Part shown: positions 11,761-25,100 of the stretch, in pieces
Layout of the letters: each line of letters begins with the position of its first letter
How positions within the stretch are numbered: the first letter of the stretch is position 1
Origin: Cardinalis cardinalis
Lineage: Eukaryota > Chordata > Aves > Passeriformes > Cardinalidae
Direction: 5' to 3'
Length of the DNA: 64,000 nucleotides
NCBI GenBank assembly: GCA_014549065.1
Contig: JACDOX010000572.1
Location: 124,001-188,000, forward strand
Position numbers and translations under genes: made by a program
The notes under the pieces: model-generated
Database searches by the model: none
What the model saw: the letters and a program-made list of their open reading frames with translations, nothing else
What the model was told of the DNA's origin: nothing

Positions 11761-14700
11761 AAATTTCAAGTGGACAGTAATTGTACATGATCTCTTTTCA
11801 TGTGTTAGTCTCATAATACTGTCATACCTTGCTGATGAGAATGCTGTAGAAATGCAATACAAGTTTGAGGTAGTCGGTGTCTTGGTCAAAGCTCAGTGAA
11901 TGCAAAAAACAGAACAAAAAATCCAACCCAACTTAATTTACTCCAAATTAATGAGAAAATCATTCATCTAGCAGCCTGTATTCAGACCAAGGGAGCAAAT
12001 GTAAAATAAAAAACGTCAAGCATTTCTACTCAAATAAAAGCAAATGAAATAAACAACGTGTAGCAGAGCCAACACAAGAGATGCTGTCATAGCAGCCAGG
12101 GATATTTGTGTGGTTTGAATTATGAGTAAAATTGGACAATAAAGCCTTGTGGAAAATTTAAATAACCTTCATGTTCTCTGAAGAAACAAGAGGAACAAAC
12201 TAAATGAAAACAACAGGCTGTCTAGTCTTGTATTTACTTTCATTCAAGTAATAAGAGCTATTAATATTTCTGAAATCTGTTTTTCAAGATGATGGCGAAG
12301 CATAGCAATAAGTGGACTTCTGTATGTTAAGTGTGACTGAAGGCTGAAAATAAAGCCTCCTCCTTGTCAAATCAGCCCAAGAGGCTGGCTTGTTTAGACC
12401 AAGCTCTGATATATTTGTTATGTTCACTATAGAATGACCCTTTTACACCCTCCATTTCGAAAAGCTTTACTTAGTGGGGCACTAGCATTAGTCACTATAT
12501 GATAGATGGCAGCAACAAATGAGGTGCAAAGTGAATTTGAAGGAAGACGTATTTCATGCACTAACATCTTCTACTCTTAGCAAAATTGCTGGGTCAGGTT
12601 GAAGAATGACTGTGATTTCAAGAGGTGAAAAGAGTGGGCAGAGCACATGATTGAAAGGTGTCGATTGATGGTTAGGTGAGAAATGTTTCATCATTAGCAT
12701 ATGAACCAAGTTAAGGCAAAAGGCAGCTTTTGCCAGAGAAATACGATCTTTTATTATCTTGCCGAGGAAATTTCAGCCTTGATTGAAGTATATATACAGG
12801 TGTGTTCACATATAACTATTTTGTCTTCAAAGAAGGAAAACAGAAGAAAGGGCAAATCCTAGGTCTATGTATTTGTCAGTCTTAGGACAGTTGTGGGAGN
12901 ACAGGCAAATTTAAATTGTTGACAGCACAGCTCCTTTAAACAGTCTACTAGTTGTGCTGTAAAGACGTAGCAAACTCCTATGATTACATGCAATGCCTTA
13001 ATTTTTCTTCAGCCTAATTTTACATGAAGTAGTCTGATATTTTATGATTTATCTCTTGAGATATTTTTGTTGCCATGGTTTTACTACATATCATCACTAG
13101 AATAAACTGAAGTATGTTAACAGTCAAGGAAGTGTGCTTTTTTTTGGTATTAACTTATATTAAAACGTAGCCTGGATTTATTTATAGTTTTATTTCTTTA
13201 TATTGGTTTGTACTGAACATCATGCTTCATAGGTACTTAATGCACCTCAAGACACCACTAATTGGAAAGCATTTGCATTTTGATTGTTACTATGTCACTA
13301 ATGGCATGAAAAGGGAAATGGTCAGAAACTGTAATGTTAGAGACCTTCCTGAGCAATGGCTGCAGTGAAAACATATGTGCAGCATATGTGAAATTACTTT
13401 CAGCAGCAGCTTTTTAAATGAACTGTAGGAGGCAGGAGTATAAACAGTTAAACTGTGAATTTTTTTTTTTTGTGAAATATGTTCACATCAAAGTTATCAA
13501 CACTAAGACCAAATACTGTGGCTCATACCTGGTATATCACAAAAATGACACAGTTTCTTTGCTTCAGTTACAACATTGCAGTATTAGCAAATATTAGGTC
13601 AGCTATTCATTAAGCAAATACTTTCCAGCGACTGGTTTTGTGGAATTTAGAAACTGCAATTACAAACTACACATATATACATGCATATATATACTTGCAT
13701 TGTTGAAAAACATATGACTACAGAGATCACTCAAAGTGCAATAAAAAATTCCCACGCAGACTGAACTCTCCCTTGAGTGCATGACCAATATCCTATGGAG
13801 GCCAAGAGCCAGAACAGAGAGCCACGTCCCTGACCCTCCTCAACAGGATTCATACATGACAATGCATTAACCAATCTGCATGTTGCTAAATACATGCACA
13901 CCAACTGTTCCTTGTATTTTGGATGCCTAGTAGGACCCGTGGTGCACTGAGCAGTGCAAAAGGGAAATAATCTGCTTTAGCAGAACTAAGGAGCCCTTTC
14001 ACAACACATGACATGACTCAAACCCCTCCAGAACAAAAGTCACAGCAGTCAGGTGCTAAACACAAAAGCACAGCTAAATCCTGTCCTGCTCCTACAGAAT
14101 CATGAAAACAAATCAAATCACTCCAGTTTTGTGCCACATCATGCCACTTAGCATATTTAACAGTAGGTTAATGTTAATTAATGTATCATATTCAAACACA
14201 GTTTTCTTCCTGGCCTGAATGGGAACAAACTCCTTATTCTTCCTATCAAACCTTTAGCACCACAAAACAAAACCCCCAAATATATTCACTGACTCAGAAA
14301 ATAAAAAATGGAGATAAAAAGAAGTATGATGATATCTTTCAAACTAGTTATCATATGTACCTGGCAGACGTAGGAAGACTCAACCTCACTGACACAGCCA
14401 GACTCACAAAAGCCATAAAGTAGCTTTTACCCTTCACAAAGGGTATCACCCTTGAGGTTTCCAGACAAGCAGGTCCATCTGCCCATTCTGTGCAGTGGTA
14501 AAGTAGGTCTCTCATGCTCTGTGGGTACTCTCCTTTGGGGTGGTGAGCCCCTATTACTTTCTGTGTACCTTCAGTAGGTTTCTCATCCCCTCCTTTGCCC
14601 TCCAAGTTTAAAGAAAGATATATTTTATATTTCTGCTTCTCTTATGGAAACCCCTAATCAGAGAGCAATGGAGATAAGTATCTTTCCTTCTCTACCCTCA

Positions 14701-16548
14701 GTGTCCAGACTCATCAACAGGTTGTTCCTGTGCTTTCTGTTCCAGTGCGATCTGACAGTTTAACCCATAAGCTGGTAAGTTTGCAGTGGTTAGTTCTGCT
14801 AGCAGGGACAGCAAAGAATTGACATTTTCCTAGTTCATTTTCACATTCCTAATTATGACTCAGTGCAGCCAGCTTTGACCTGCTGCGTATCAATAAACTT
14901 TTAAGTCTGCATCCCTATTTTTAACCCAGTGGACCCACTTCATTAATGCAAGTATGTTCTCTTCATTAATTGAAGACCAACTGCTCACTGAGACAACCCA
15001 AAGTCCTTCTAGAGAGAAGGGGATTTATCTCTTTATACTTCATGCTGTTCCCTTTCCATCCTCATTACAGTCATTTAGAAACTACTTCTCAGCTCTGCCA
15101 CCCTCTCCTTCCAATCACTCAGTTCAAGCGTAGTTGCAGTTTTCCCTTTGTTTTTGTGATTGCAGTATCCTACAGGGAAAACCAACTACTGCTCGAATCT
15201 CATAAGCAGATGGAAAGCAAATTTTAATTTTTGTATTAATTAATTCAAGCACTACACAACTGAGTAGCATGTGTTTCATGGGACTGTAGGAACCAATAAA
15301 GCTATTCATTTGAGGATTTTTGAAAGCTTTTACTTTTTCAGTCAAAGTGAAAAGGCTTCAGAAAGTAAAGAATAAAGCTGTCATGGGATAAAAAAAAACT
15401 ACACTGAAGCAAGGTTTTCAGCTTTCCCAGAAACAGGCAAACCTGTTTGTGCAAGGGTTTGTGATGCTCGCTTACAGGATCAAGGACCTTTCCAATACCA
15501 AAGGGCATAACAAGTAAAGGGGGAGCCACAAACACAGCACAGAGAGACACAAACCCAACAGATGAACTAACAGAGGCAACGACAAGAAACTTAAATGATG
15601 GGTTATTAAAAAACCAAAGGCAAACTGGAAAAATTGCAACTGATGAGGATGCAAACCTGAGGCTCCAGGGTGTCCAAGGCAATTGGTATACCTGTGCAGA
15701 CATGTGAAGGATTAGCAGGAGTGGGGGTGGGGAGGTAATGGACAGTGGTAGACAGCAAGGGGTACAAAAGGGACCAGTTACTCATAAAACACAGCCAGAC
15801 AGGACCTTGTAATAACAGCAGTTATGCACAGAGAGATTCTCCTTAACCTTTTCCTAAGAAAAAGCCGTATTGTCCTTCAGTAGTGAAGACACCTCAATGA
15901 GGAAAGAAATGAAGATCAACAGATTATCGGTGGCTACTAAATTTTAATGGCTTTACCAACTTATTTGAAGTGTTGAGAATTCTCACTGGCTTAAAGCAGT
16001 CAAGTCCCATACAGCTAAAGATGTATACTCACACATGCTAACCTGGCATGATACTACAGAACTCTGATACCTTTTAGTTCTTCTTTGCTTCATGTCTGTA
16101 TGTATTAAAAGATGTAAGCTTTTAGAGTGGGTAATGATAATGCCTAGACTGATCTTTCTCTTCCTATCTTCTGATTCCACTTGGTAATCACTAACTGCCA
16201 TAGAAACTACTAAGTGCAACTTCCATTACGTCACTTTTCCCAATCAGACAGAGGTGTCAGGTAGATCAATATATCTCTGTTTACACAAGCAACCTTATAT
16301 GGTGAAAGAAAGCAAGACCTTTAAAACTTCACAGGTTCCACAGCTAAAAGTCTTTGTTATCCTCATCTTTTGAGCTCTAAGACAACAGCAAAGGGTACCT
16401 CAGCATTAAAAATCATACTAGAGGGTTTGCCAGAGTTGAGAATATATTCAAGATTAAAAAGAAAAAAAAAGCTGTCTCATGTTAAATAGAAAACTTCCCA
16501 TTTCCCTTATGAACACTCCACTTCAGAATCTGAAGAACACTTGTCCTT
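11761..16548. other. Intergenic DNA between two LTR remnants
   Basis: AT-rich. I found no retroviral internal region attached to either LTR and no coding exon. Open frames here are short and lack homology that I recognise. Confidence 0.6.
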
Positions 16549-17100
16549 TGTATTGGTTTTGCATGGCCTGCTTTTTGGTAGCTTGTGGGAGGGGGGAGCA
16601 CAAAGATGGCTACTGTGAGAAGCTGCTGGAAGCTTCCACCATGTCCAGCAGCGCCAGTCCCGGATGGCTCTGACGATGGACATGCTGCTGCCCAAGGCTG
16701 GGCCAACGAGAGGGGTTGGTAATGCCTGTATGATGACATATTTAAGAAGAAAATCAAAACAAAGTGCACACAGTTTTACTTCTAGTCAGAGAAGAGGAGG
16801 AGGTGAGAACATGTGAGGGAAACAACATGGAGACACCAGGGTCAGTGGAGGAGGGGCAGGAGGTGCTCCAGGCACCAGAGCTGAGATTCCTCTGCAGGCA
16901 GCTGAGCCCCTGCAGCNTGTGGGGATCCACAGGGGAAGCAGAGATCCACCCACAGCCCGTGGGGATCCACGGGGGATGCAGAGATCCACCCAGAGCCAAT
17001 GGGGATCCATGGGGGATGCAGAGATCCACCCACAGCCAATGGGGATCCGTGCCTGCAGCCTCTCTGCTGCCCAGCTGTAGCAGGAGCGGGTGAGCGAGCA
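16549..17100 (+). mobile_element. Avian ERV LTR, 3'-truncated
   Basis: It begins TGTATTGGTTTTGCATGGCC and continues with the typical GAGAAGCTGCTGGAAGCTTC and GATGACATATTTAAGAAG segments of a widespread avian LTR, including its TATTTAAG promoter box near 16738. It then carries a 40-bp tandem array (16913-17051). The expected LTR 3' end, and therefore a target-site duplication, was not found. The right boundary is approximate. Confidence 0.75.
16913..17051 (+). repeat. 40-bp tandem repeat, about 3.5 copies, inside the LTR
   Basis: Copies start at 16913, 16953, 16993 and 17033 (partial). Each reads roughly CAGCCCGTGGGGATCCAC then GGGGGATGCAGAGATCCACCCA. Copies differ at a few bases and one contains an N. 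It produces repetitive open frames on both strands that are not genes. Confidence 0.9.
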
Positions 17101-18884
17101 ACTCTCGTGAGTGTCTGGCTTTGTCATCTTCCCCAGGAACTGCTTTCCTAGCATGTCAGACATAACACATGCAGGTAATAGCAACACTCAGACAAAACCA
17201 AAAAAAACTGCTTCTCCTGTGCTTTTTTCCACTCTGTACCCCAAAACTTACCTACTCTCTACTGGTACTTCTTGACATAACATTTCCTCTTCTTTACTTT
17301 TACCTCGTTACCAGACGCTGCAAAAGAGTAGTTCTCTAAGTGCTTCAAACGTTTGGTTACAAAGGAAGTGGCGAATCCATAGNTTGACTTCAGAGGTGTA
17401 GAAGCCCAAACAGACTAGAGTTAACAGCCAGATACTCCACACTTCTGGAAAAGCAGACAGTATCTTCTGATATCCAGCAAAGGAGTTNTAAAGGGTTATT
17501 TCTAAAGGGTTATTACTAGCTCTGGAAGATTTAGACTTACTGAAACCAGAAAACAGTAGAAGACTTGAAGCCCTGTGTCAAGAGAAAAAATAATTATTAC
17601 AAAGCAGAACAGAATGACCACGCAGACATATTTTTAACTTCTTTCCATGTATATCTGAACAAGATACCAAGATGACAAGACAATCCTAGAAACCCTTAAG
17701 TAAATTTGAGAAATATTGGACCTATGGTTCCAGTCACTTTACAATATACATGAAATACAAAATTTTCTAACCTTAGTTTTATCATATGCCATTACATTGA
17801 AATATCCAAGTGTCAGTGCTTAATGATATAAAAACCCAACCCCAATCACACATTCTGATAGTTCACCATTCTTTTATATTAATATTTAGTCATTAAATTG
17901 TTTAAATGAACCTTGGAATTATTTGGAATACAGCTAGAATGAAAGCTCTTTATAGAGCTACTGATTGCCCTGAAATACAAGGATTAGAAGCAAATTTACT
18001 GCAGCATTCACTCAAGTCTATGAAAGACATGTAAACATCTAAGTCCATTTTGCCAAAAAATTAACAATTTTTCTAAATGAAATCATAGAACTATACATGA
18101 AGTAAAATACTATTTGAAGGGCTTAACTGCAAATCAACACTAGGATCCAGCTATTATTGTATCTGATGTGCATAATTAGAGAATTTACAAAAAGAATAAG
18201 CATACCTCAAGAGTCTTCCGATCCAGTTCAGACCAGGGGTCAGATTAGGGACGGATGTTCTTCAGGTAGTTTTATAAAATTTATACAGCAGAATTTATGT
18301 TCTAAAGGCAGTCAACTGGAATCAAAGTACCATGTATAGCAGCACTTCTATATTACATCTACCTTTAATATGAATCAAAGAAAGTATATTTTCTTAACAC
18401 GAGAGGTCAAGTACCTGCTTTTAGTATCTGTGAAATACTTTACCTTCAATTGTAACAATATAGAAATTGTATGGAACCTGGGAAGACTGGCACAAGCTCT
18501 TCTAGTTGCTTCCAGATTTTAAAAAAGGCAAGCACATCACAGAACATCACGCTGAATAGGTTAGAAAAACATAAGCAGCAATCAGCTGTCCAAGTGCTGC
18601 AATGCTAAACAGTACAGCCAGCTGTCTATTGCCAGAAAGAAGTATCTTACAAAGAACTAACTCCTGGTCATCTCTCTCTTTTATTGAACAAAGACCTAGG
18701 AAAGCTTCTGAAAAAGGCCTAAGTGTCCGTGTTTAAAAGAACCAAAAATAAGTCTGCTAATATCACTTAATTCATAAGAGAAGATGAAACTCCTGTCAAT
18801 ACAACATCAAAGGAAATGTATCACTGAAGAGATTAGCGGTAATTACAAGGGGTGTCTCTTGCACAATGAATGAAAATGGAGTTC
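17101..18884. other. Intergenic DNA downstream of PTAR1
   Basis: AT-rich, with no recognised feature. The 5' part may hide the rest of the truncated LTR, but I could not match it. Confidence 0.55.
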
Positions 18885-18889
18885 AGTAT

Positions 18890-19252
18890 TGTCGCAGACA
18901 TCTTTCATGAGAAATCCTTTCTTAGGATTTCTGAGAGCTGCAGTTTCAGCGACAAATGTAAACAATAGTTATCTGCTGCTGTGGAATGCAAACAAGTGCA
19001 TCTGTGATTGGCCCATCCTAGGTGTTTATGGTTGATGGCCAATGAAGGACAGTTCTCTGAAGCTCTGTTGTTGTGCATTCTATTCTATTCTATTCTTAGC
19101 TTAGCAGCCTCTGGGAGAAACCTTCTCCCCGTTCCTTTCTCTTTCTAATATAATGTAATATATACATATATAAGATAATAAATCAAGCCTTCTGATGGAG
19201 TCAAGGCTCTCATCTCTCTCTCATCCTCGAAACCCTCCTGAACACTACCACA
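18890..19252 (+). mobile_element. Solo LTR of an avian endogenous retrovirus, complete, with 5-bp target-site duplication
   Basis: The 363-bp element begins TGTCGCAGACATC and ends CACTACCACA, so it has TG...CA ends. It is flanked by AGTAT at 18885-18889 and again at 19253-19257. It contains TGTGATTGGCC, a short (ATTCT)4 run at 19077-19096, and an AATAAA signal near 19178 followed by CAAGCCTTCTGATGGAGTC. This matches what I know of abundant passerine ERV LTRs. No internal gag, pol or env sequence adjoins it, so it is a recombined solo LTR. The family name is not assigned. Confidence 0.85.
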
Positions 19253-19292
19253 AGTATTGCCACAAAACAAAGGGTTTTTAGGAGATGAAAAG

Positions 19293-19298
19293 TTTATT
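19293..19298 (-). terminator. Candidate distal poly(A) signal AATAAA (PTAR1)
   Basis: The minus strand reads TATAAATAAACTTTTCATC, with a T/G-rich downstream element (TTTGTTTTGTGG) about 25-35 bases further on. This spacing is typical of a vertebrate cleavage site. It would cut near 19275, just before the solo LTR. Confidence 0.4.
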
Positions 19299-20205
19299 TA
19301 TAAACTGCCAACATTTAACAAAAACGATATTACACTATTTCCCATTTTCTACAGAAATACAATAACTTACAGCGGTGCTTAGTTCATTTTGTCACTAATA
19401 CATATAAAAACAAGTCTGCTGATAAATAAGTGAAAAAAATCTGCTTACCAACCACCACCACTAAAATTGTACCTGTAAATTTTGGAAGACATCTGCATAG
19501 AACAGTTAGAACTGTAAGGGTGCTCTTTTTTATTGTGTAAGTAATTTTGTACTACTAGGATATGCAAAAATTTAATTAACATGCAATACAAAATATTTGA
19601 GATAAACAAGGTAAAACTCAGTGTGGACAATTGGAAAACAGTGCTAAGATGCCCTTCTATATTTCTAACTAGACATCAGGGAAATGCACATTTTATATGG
19701 TCGAATTTCAAATACCCTTCACAGCAAAACCAGTTTTATAACCATGAAAATCTATACTTGGCCAGGCTCCACTGAAGGAAGACTAAAGGCATGGTGGAAG
19801 TTATCTAGTACTAGATAACAACAAATAATTGCAGTACATCTCAAATCAACATGATGTAGATGCATTTTACAAAGCAGATTAGCTGTTAGCTAGTGATAAG
19901 CATTTGTGGAGATGGAAGGGTGACAAATGTGCAGTTTACTGTTGACCATAAATGCAGGCAGCACACCTGGAGAACAGCAACACTCAGGCCATCCACTCTT
20001 TATTCAGACATTCCTGTTCAATAGTGCATCAGTTATCACATAGCACTTAAAACCTCTCCAGTCATCCCTAAATATCTTGCACAAAACTCAATCACTGGTA
20101 TCTATTTGCTATTGATATGCAATACTTCCAAAACTGAACTGTTATCCTGGTTTGCACACAGGCATATTGTATGAAACTTTCTGCCACTAGAAAAGATGAC
20201 AAATC

Positions 20206-20325
20206 ATGGAAGCAGGGGAGAGAATGGGGAGTTTTGAGCTGGGGCAGGAGCTGGAGGAAAGAGGGAGAGAAGGAGAGGAGAGAATAGAAGGGGAAAAAAA
20301 ACAGAGGGAAAAAGGAAGCTTCCTT
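20206..20325 (+). repeat. Polypurine tract
   Basis: About 120 bases almost entirely of A and G on the plus strand (GGAGAGAAT, GGAAAGAGGGAGAGAAGG and similar). On the minus strand it is a polypyrimidine stretch within the presumed 3' UTR. Confidence 0.75.
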
Positions 20326-20824
20326 AGCTACTGATACCCTGTAGTACCCCTAGTTCTTCTCTAGCTGCCCTTTTAAACCTCTAACATTCCATAACCTTAA
20401 TGGCTCCTTTTCCACAGTGCTAATGACTATACACTACACAAACTGCTTTTTAATTAAAGCCATAAATACAACCATGTATGTCTTGTGAAAGACAAACAAG
20501 TCCCTTACAATTCATTACACTAAATATGTGATGGCTATCAGGTAGAGGCTGATACTCTCTCCACAGCACAGGCTGATCGGAAGTCAATGAAGTTGGTGGG
20601 AATTTTGAAACTCATTTCAACAGATGTAAAAATAAAGCATTCTGATCACAAACGAATAACCAGATCCTGCATATTACTTCTATACAAGAACCCTGGTGGG
20701 TTTATTACTTGCTCCTTTCTGAACTAATGAACACCCAAATTAAGTAAGCCAAGATTGCTCATATTAGCCATGGGCTTCCTTACATATTCTTTCTACCTAG
20801 CAGCTAGTAAGAAAAAATGAAAGG

Positions 20825-20849
20825 AAAAAAAAAAAAAAAAAAAAAAAAA
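20825..20849 (+). repeat. Poly(A) tract, 25 bases
   Basis: An uninterrupted A run on the plus strand. Read on the minus strand it would be an oligo(T) run inside the presumed PTAR1 3' UTR. There is no retroposed body next to it. Confidence 0.95.
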
Positions 20850-22109
20850 CCTAAGCAGATGAGAAAAGCTTTTTTAAGCTTTGCATTTAGGATGATAAAC
20901 AATACTTTCAGTAACACCTTGTGATTTCAGGTGCTCATTTTAGGACACTTGGAATGAATCACATTGTCCAAGAGGAAACAGGAAAGGTGCTAGCATTTTC
21001 CAGTAAAACAGCTTCCTTTGAGGAAAGCTGTCAAATCCAATAATTCAAAATCAGAAGACACTCAAAATTAATTAATTCTGAGAGTATTTTATGTGATTTA
21101 TTTTTACAAAAAAATGTGAGAAAAATACTGAAAACAAAGTACCAAAAAGACTACTTGTTCGTTTTTAAATATCAATTTAAGTCACTAGTTACACTTTTCT
21201 CAAGTCTCCTGTGATACTAAAGCACTCATGCAAAACATGCCTGTCCATTTCCTTTCTGGAGGAGTCGTGAAAAGTATCCCCTGGGTACTGACTGAGCACT
21301 CCCAAATTTTCCCAACTTGCAAGACCTTACAAATTCTTTCACAGTCTCAAATACTCTCTACAAGCACTTGGAATAAACACCACCACTAATGATTTGGTTG
21401 GTGTGTGCAGGCATTTCCCCAAGTATAATGATAATCAGGCAGATTAAGACAGAGGGAGGAAGCAATATATCTCACTGCTTTCAGCAGACAACCTGGCACT
21501 GACCCTGCTACACTCAGACTCAGGACAGATCATCCATGGAGGAGTTTGCCAGCAGATAGCTAAGTATGGATGATTTCTGCAGCGTTCACAGGACAAAATA
21601 CAGTTCTGCCATCCATCCATTCACACATACATGCACACTTATTGTGGGAAAATAAATATAGATAATTTATTCACAGATAAATTCTCTATTGTTTAACCAA
21701 AAAAAACCCAACCAATAATCCCCATCTGACAGGAATCCTATGACAAAGTAAGACCAGTTAAAAACAAACTTAATGCTTTACATTCACTATCCTGTAGAAG
21801 ACTGGTCACTTAGCAGACTACTTTTCAGTGTCTTACTGTCCTGTCATAATTTTAGTCTTTCTGCTACAATATTTATGATTTATCTAATTCATCTTGAAAA
21901 TCTACATATAATTTACAATGGTGACAACTGTGCATTTGAGATAATTTCATAGAAAAAATATTGCAAAATATTATGTTCAAAACTAGTTGTATATCCCCCT
22001 AATAAGAAAGCTATGAGAATTAAATATTTTTGCACAAATCTTGATAAAATAAACATTTCCCTACACAGAATAGTACTTTGATGAACACAATGATGTTACA
22101 AAATTAGAG

Positions 22110-22115
22110 TTTATT
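22110..22115 (-). terminator. Candidate internal poly(A) signal AATAAA (PTAR1)
   Basis: The minus strand reads GAGCCAATAAACTC, followed after about 25 bases by TTGTGTTC. A possible alternative 3' end. Confidence 0.3.
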
Positions 22116-25100
22116 GGCTCACTTGAACACTGTAGTGCTGTCACTACCTTGGATCTTAATGCTACTTCAAAACATTTAAGACATCTATTATTTTGATTAT
22201 ATGAAAGTAATGAGATTATATGAAGTTAAGTGTTTTCCCAAGTATACCTTTCAAAGTAGCTACTTCAAAAAAGAAAAACTGATACAAGAGGGAATGAACA
22301 CAGTAGGTACATTTTGCTTTCTAAAAACAAATTCTGGTACCTCGTATCATTTATNTGATTTTTTTTTTAACAGCAGATTTTAAAAACCACATTCCTTTTA
22401 TCTACTCATTACATGCAGCCATTCAGTAAATCTTATCACATTAATGATGTACCCATTTCATAACTTTATTCACAATGAACAGACAGGTGTACCTCACCCA
22501 AGAAAAACTCTTTGTTTAACCATAATTATATTCTATTCAGAAAATGTCTCATGAAGAAAATATGCACCTCACTGTGGGTTCCCCCCATCTCTGTCTATAC
22601 AGTAGGATGTACAGCAGGCTCCAGATGGAGCAGATAAAGATATTTAACAAATGTGACTTCAATTAAGACTTCTGTTTTCCAGAATAACTCTGTTGCATGT
22701 AAGAGTCTGACAGCTATCAAAAAAGATTTAGCATTCAGAATCCTAACAAAAGGTCTTTTAATATTGAATCTAAGACCTACGGTGCAGCAACACAGATGCT
22801 GCAAAAAGCTTCCCCATTATTACAACATACTTTGAGATACTAATTACTTTACTGAATACTACTAGGAACTTCAGAGAATAAATCCAACAACTATCAGGAG
22901 CTTTCTGCAAAACTGCAACAGCAATTCAATAGAATAACAGTAAGAAGCAGATGAGATTACCGGGTAGTGTTGGCATGTGAGTAGATTATAAAATAATATG
23001 CTAGACAAAAAAAAAAAGTAATTAAAAGCCAGTTACAGGTTTACCTTTTGTTCCTTTTTAATCAATAATTATAAACTGTAAAAATGCACCCTAATTCACT
23101 ATAATAGACTATGCCCTGAGAAGTAAGATTACACACTAAGCAAAAGCCACTAGGAAGTGTCAGGTCTGCAGTTCAAAAGTATAATATATGGAATTCCCTG
23201 GAAGCATATTTCCTCCATTTTTCAGCAACAGAGTTGCTTCTTCAGAGGAAAAGGCAAATGAAGATTTATGCTAATTCTAGTTTTCCCAATTTTAACTACA
23301 GTATTTTTTCCATTCTCCTTCAAACTGTCCCTGGAAAGCTTGATAGATTCATTGATAAAGCTCTTGCTTTTCACATCTGAAAGAGGATATAGGCTTAGCA
23401 TGAGGTTCTGAAATAAATGAGCCTGATGAACTCCAATTACCAACATCAGTCAAAGTACTTTTTGGGAGGTAGTCAGAGTTACTCAAACACGAAATTAGGC
23501 CACCTCACCAATGCTTTGCTACATTCTTCTTTGCTGGTTGGAAGAACAGAGAAGAGGCTGAAAAGAAACATATCTCTGAGTACACAAGGAAAATGTCATA
23601 GACATAGACAGGGACACTGAACTTCCTTTGATAGTAACTTGAATGTTAAGTGCATTTGAGAATTGGTGAGTTACACCCTATTCTTTGTATCTGACACTGA
23701 TAAAATAGTAAGATCTAATGACATATATCTCTCATCACCCAATGAGTGCAAAGATGCATTTGGAAGTGACATCTACGTTTCAGTGTCAGTTCATTGCTTT
23801 TTCCAAAATTGCTCTATGAGATACAATTCAGCAGTTGTGGGTTTTTCTCCACATGTTGTAAGTGCAATGGTTCACCTCCTACTTGATTTAAAAAAACCCC
23901 AAAAAGCACTCTTCCCTTACAGAAAGCAAAACAAAACTAAGCAAACAACAACTTGTCCAAAAATTTAATAATCAAATCCCTAAAGATTCACAACTTAAAT
24001 TATTCTCTGGTACTCACATTTTGCTCAGTGTATATGTTCTTGAAAAAAGTATGCTTTTTGAGTCTGTTTATGCAGACAAACCTTTCCAAAACCCCTTCTT
24101 TCTGTTCATCAATATTATACAGTACTGTTTTAAAAATTCATTAACTATCTACTTAGGAAAAAAAAATCACTCCCATCCATAAAGTCTAGCTACACATTCT
24201 AACTAAGCAGCACTAGAATAAAACAGGAAATGCCAGAAATTTTCATTATAAGATAAAAATCTAAGCTTTCTCACTATATTATCACTCTGCTTATTTGTCT
24301 TAAAGCAAATTACATACAAGGTAATTAATCAAATAGTATAAACTGACAAGTTATTTATCCCCTATTTAAATAACACATGAATTTTGTTGTATAAAGAACA
24401 CGTAAGCAGTCAATAAAACACAAATATGCAGACATGAGTACATTATCAATCTGAGCAGCTTTAACACTGCATTCCAATGACTTCATACAAGTTTGTTATT
24501 GTAGCTGTATTTAATGCTGCATGTTTTTCCAGTGACTGTAACACACAAGACAAACAAAATGCCAGTGAAATAACAGTTACTGTATTTAGCAGCTGAGAAT
24601 TTACCACTTTAAAATGTGGTCCCTTCTATTCCAAATTCTGTAGTTTCAAATTACATTTGTTCCTCAAAACCCTTTGTTTCTAGTACAAACGAACTTCTAC
24701 AAAGACTAATCCAGTGAACAAAAAGATTCAATTAAAATGACACATACTACAGCAAAAAACAAAATTAGGAAAGATGCTGAACTTTACATTAAGATGTTTA
24801 AAGATGTACAAAGTTTGATTTTACATTTGAAGAAATTTCAGAACGTAAGAGCCTCGAATTCTGCGGTTTCTGCTGGACATTTTTTCTGCAGGAATATTCA
24901 CTGATTAAATTATTAGTCTCTGATCTCTGAAACACAAAACAGCTGAAATGCCTTATGTAAAGTAGCCATGCTCAGTACATTAACTACCAATGGCCTAAAG
25001 CCACTTTCTATTTTTCAAGCAGTGCCCAAAGGGGACTCTGCAGTAACACCAAGTGGTTAGACAGCTACACTGCAAAGATCATAGTTCCACAACTTCACAT

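Noticed and set aside
16754..17187. Overlapping repetitive open frames (Trp-Ile-Pro-rich on the minus strand)
   Set aside because: Produced by the 40-bp tandem array within the LTR.
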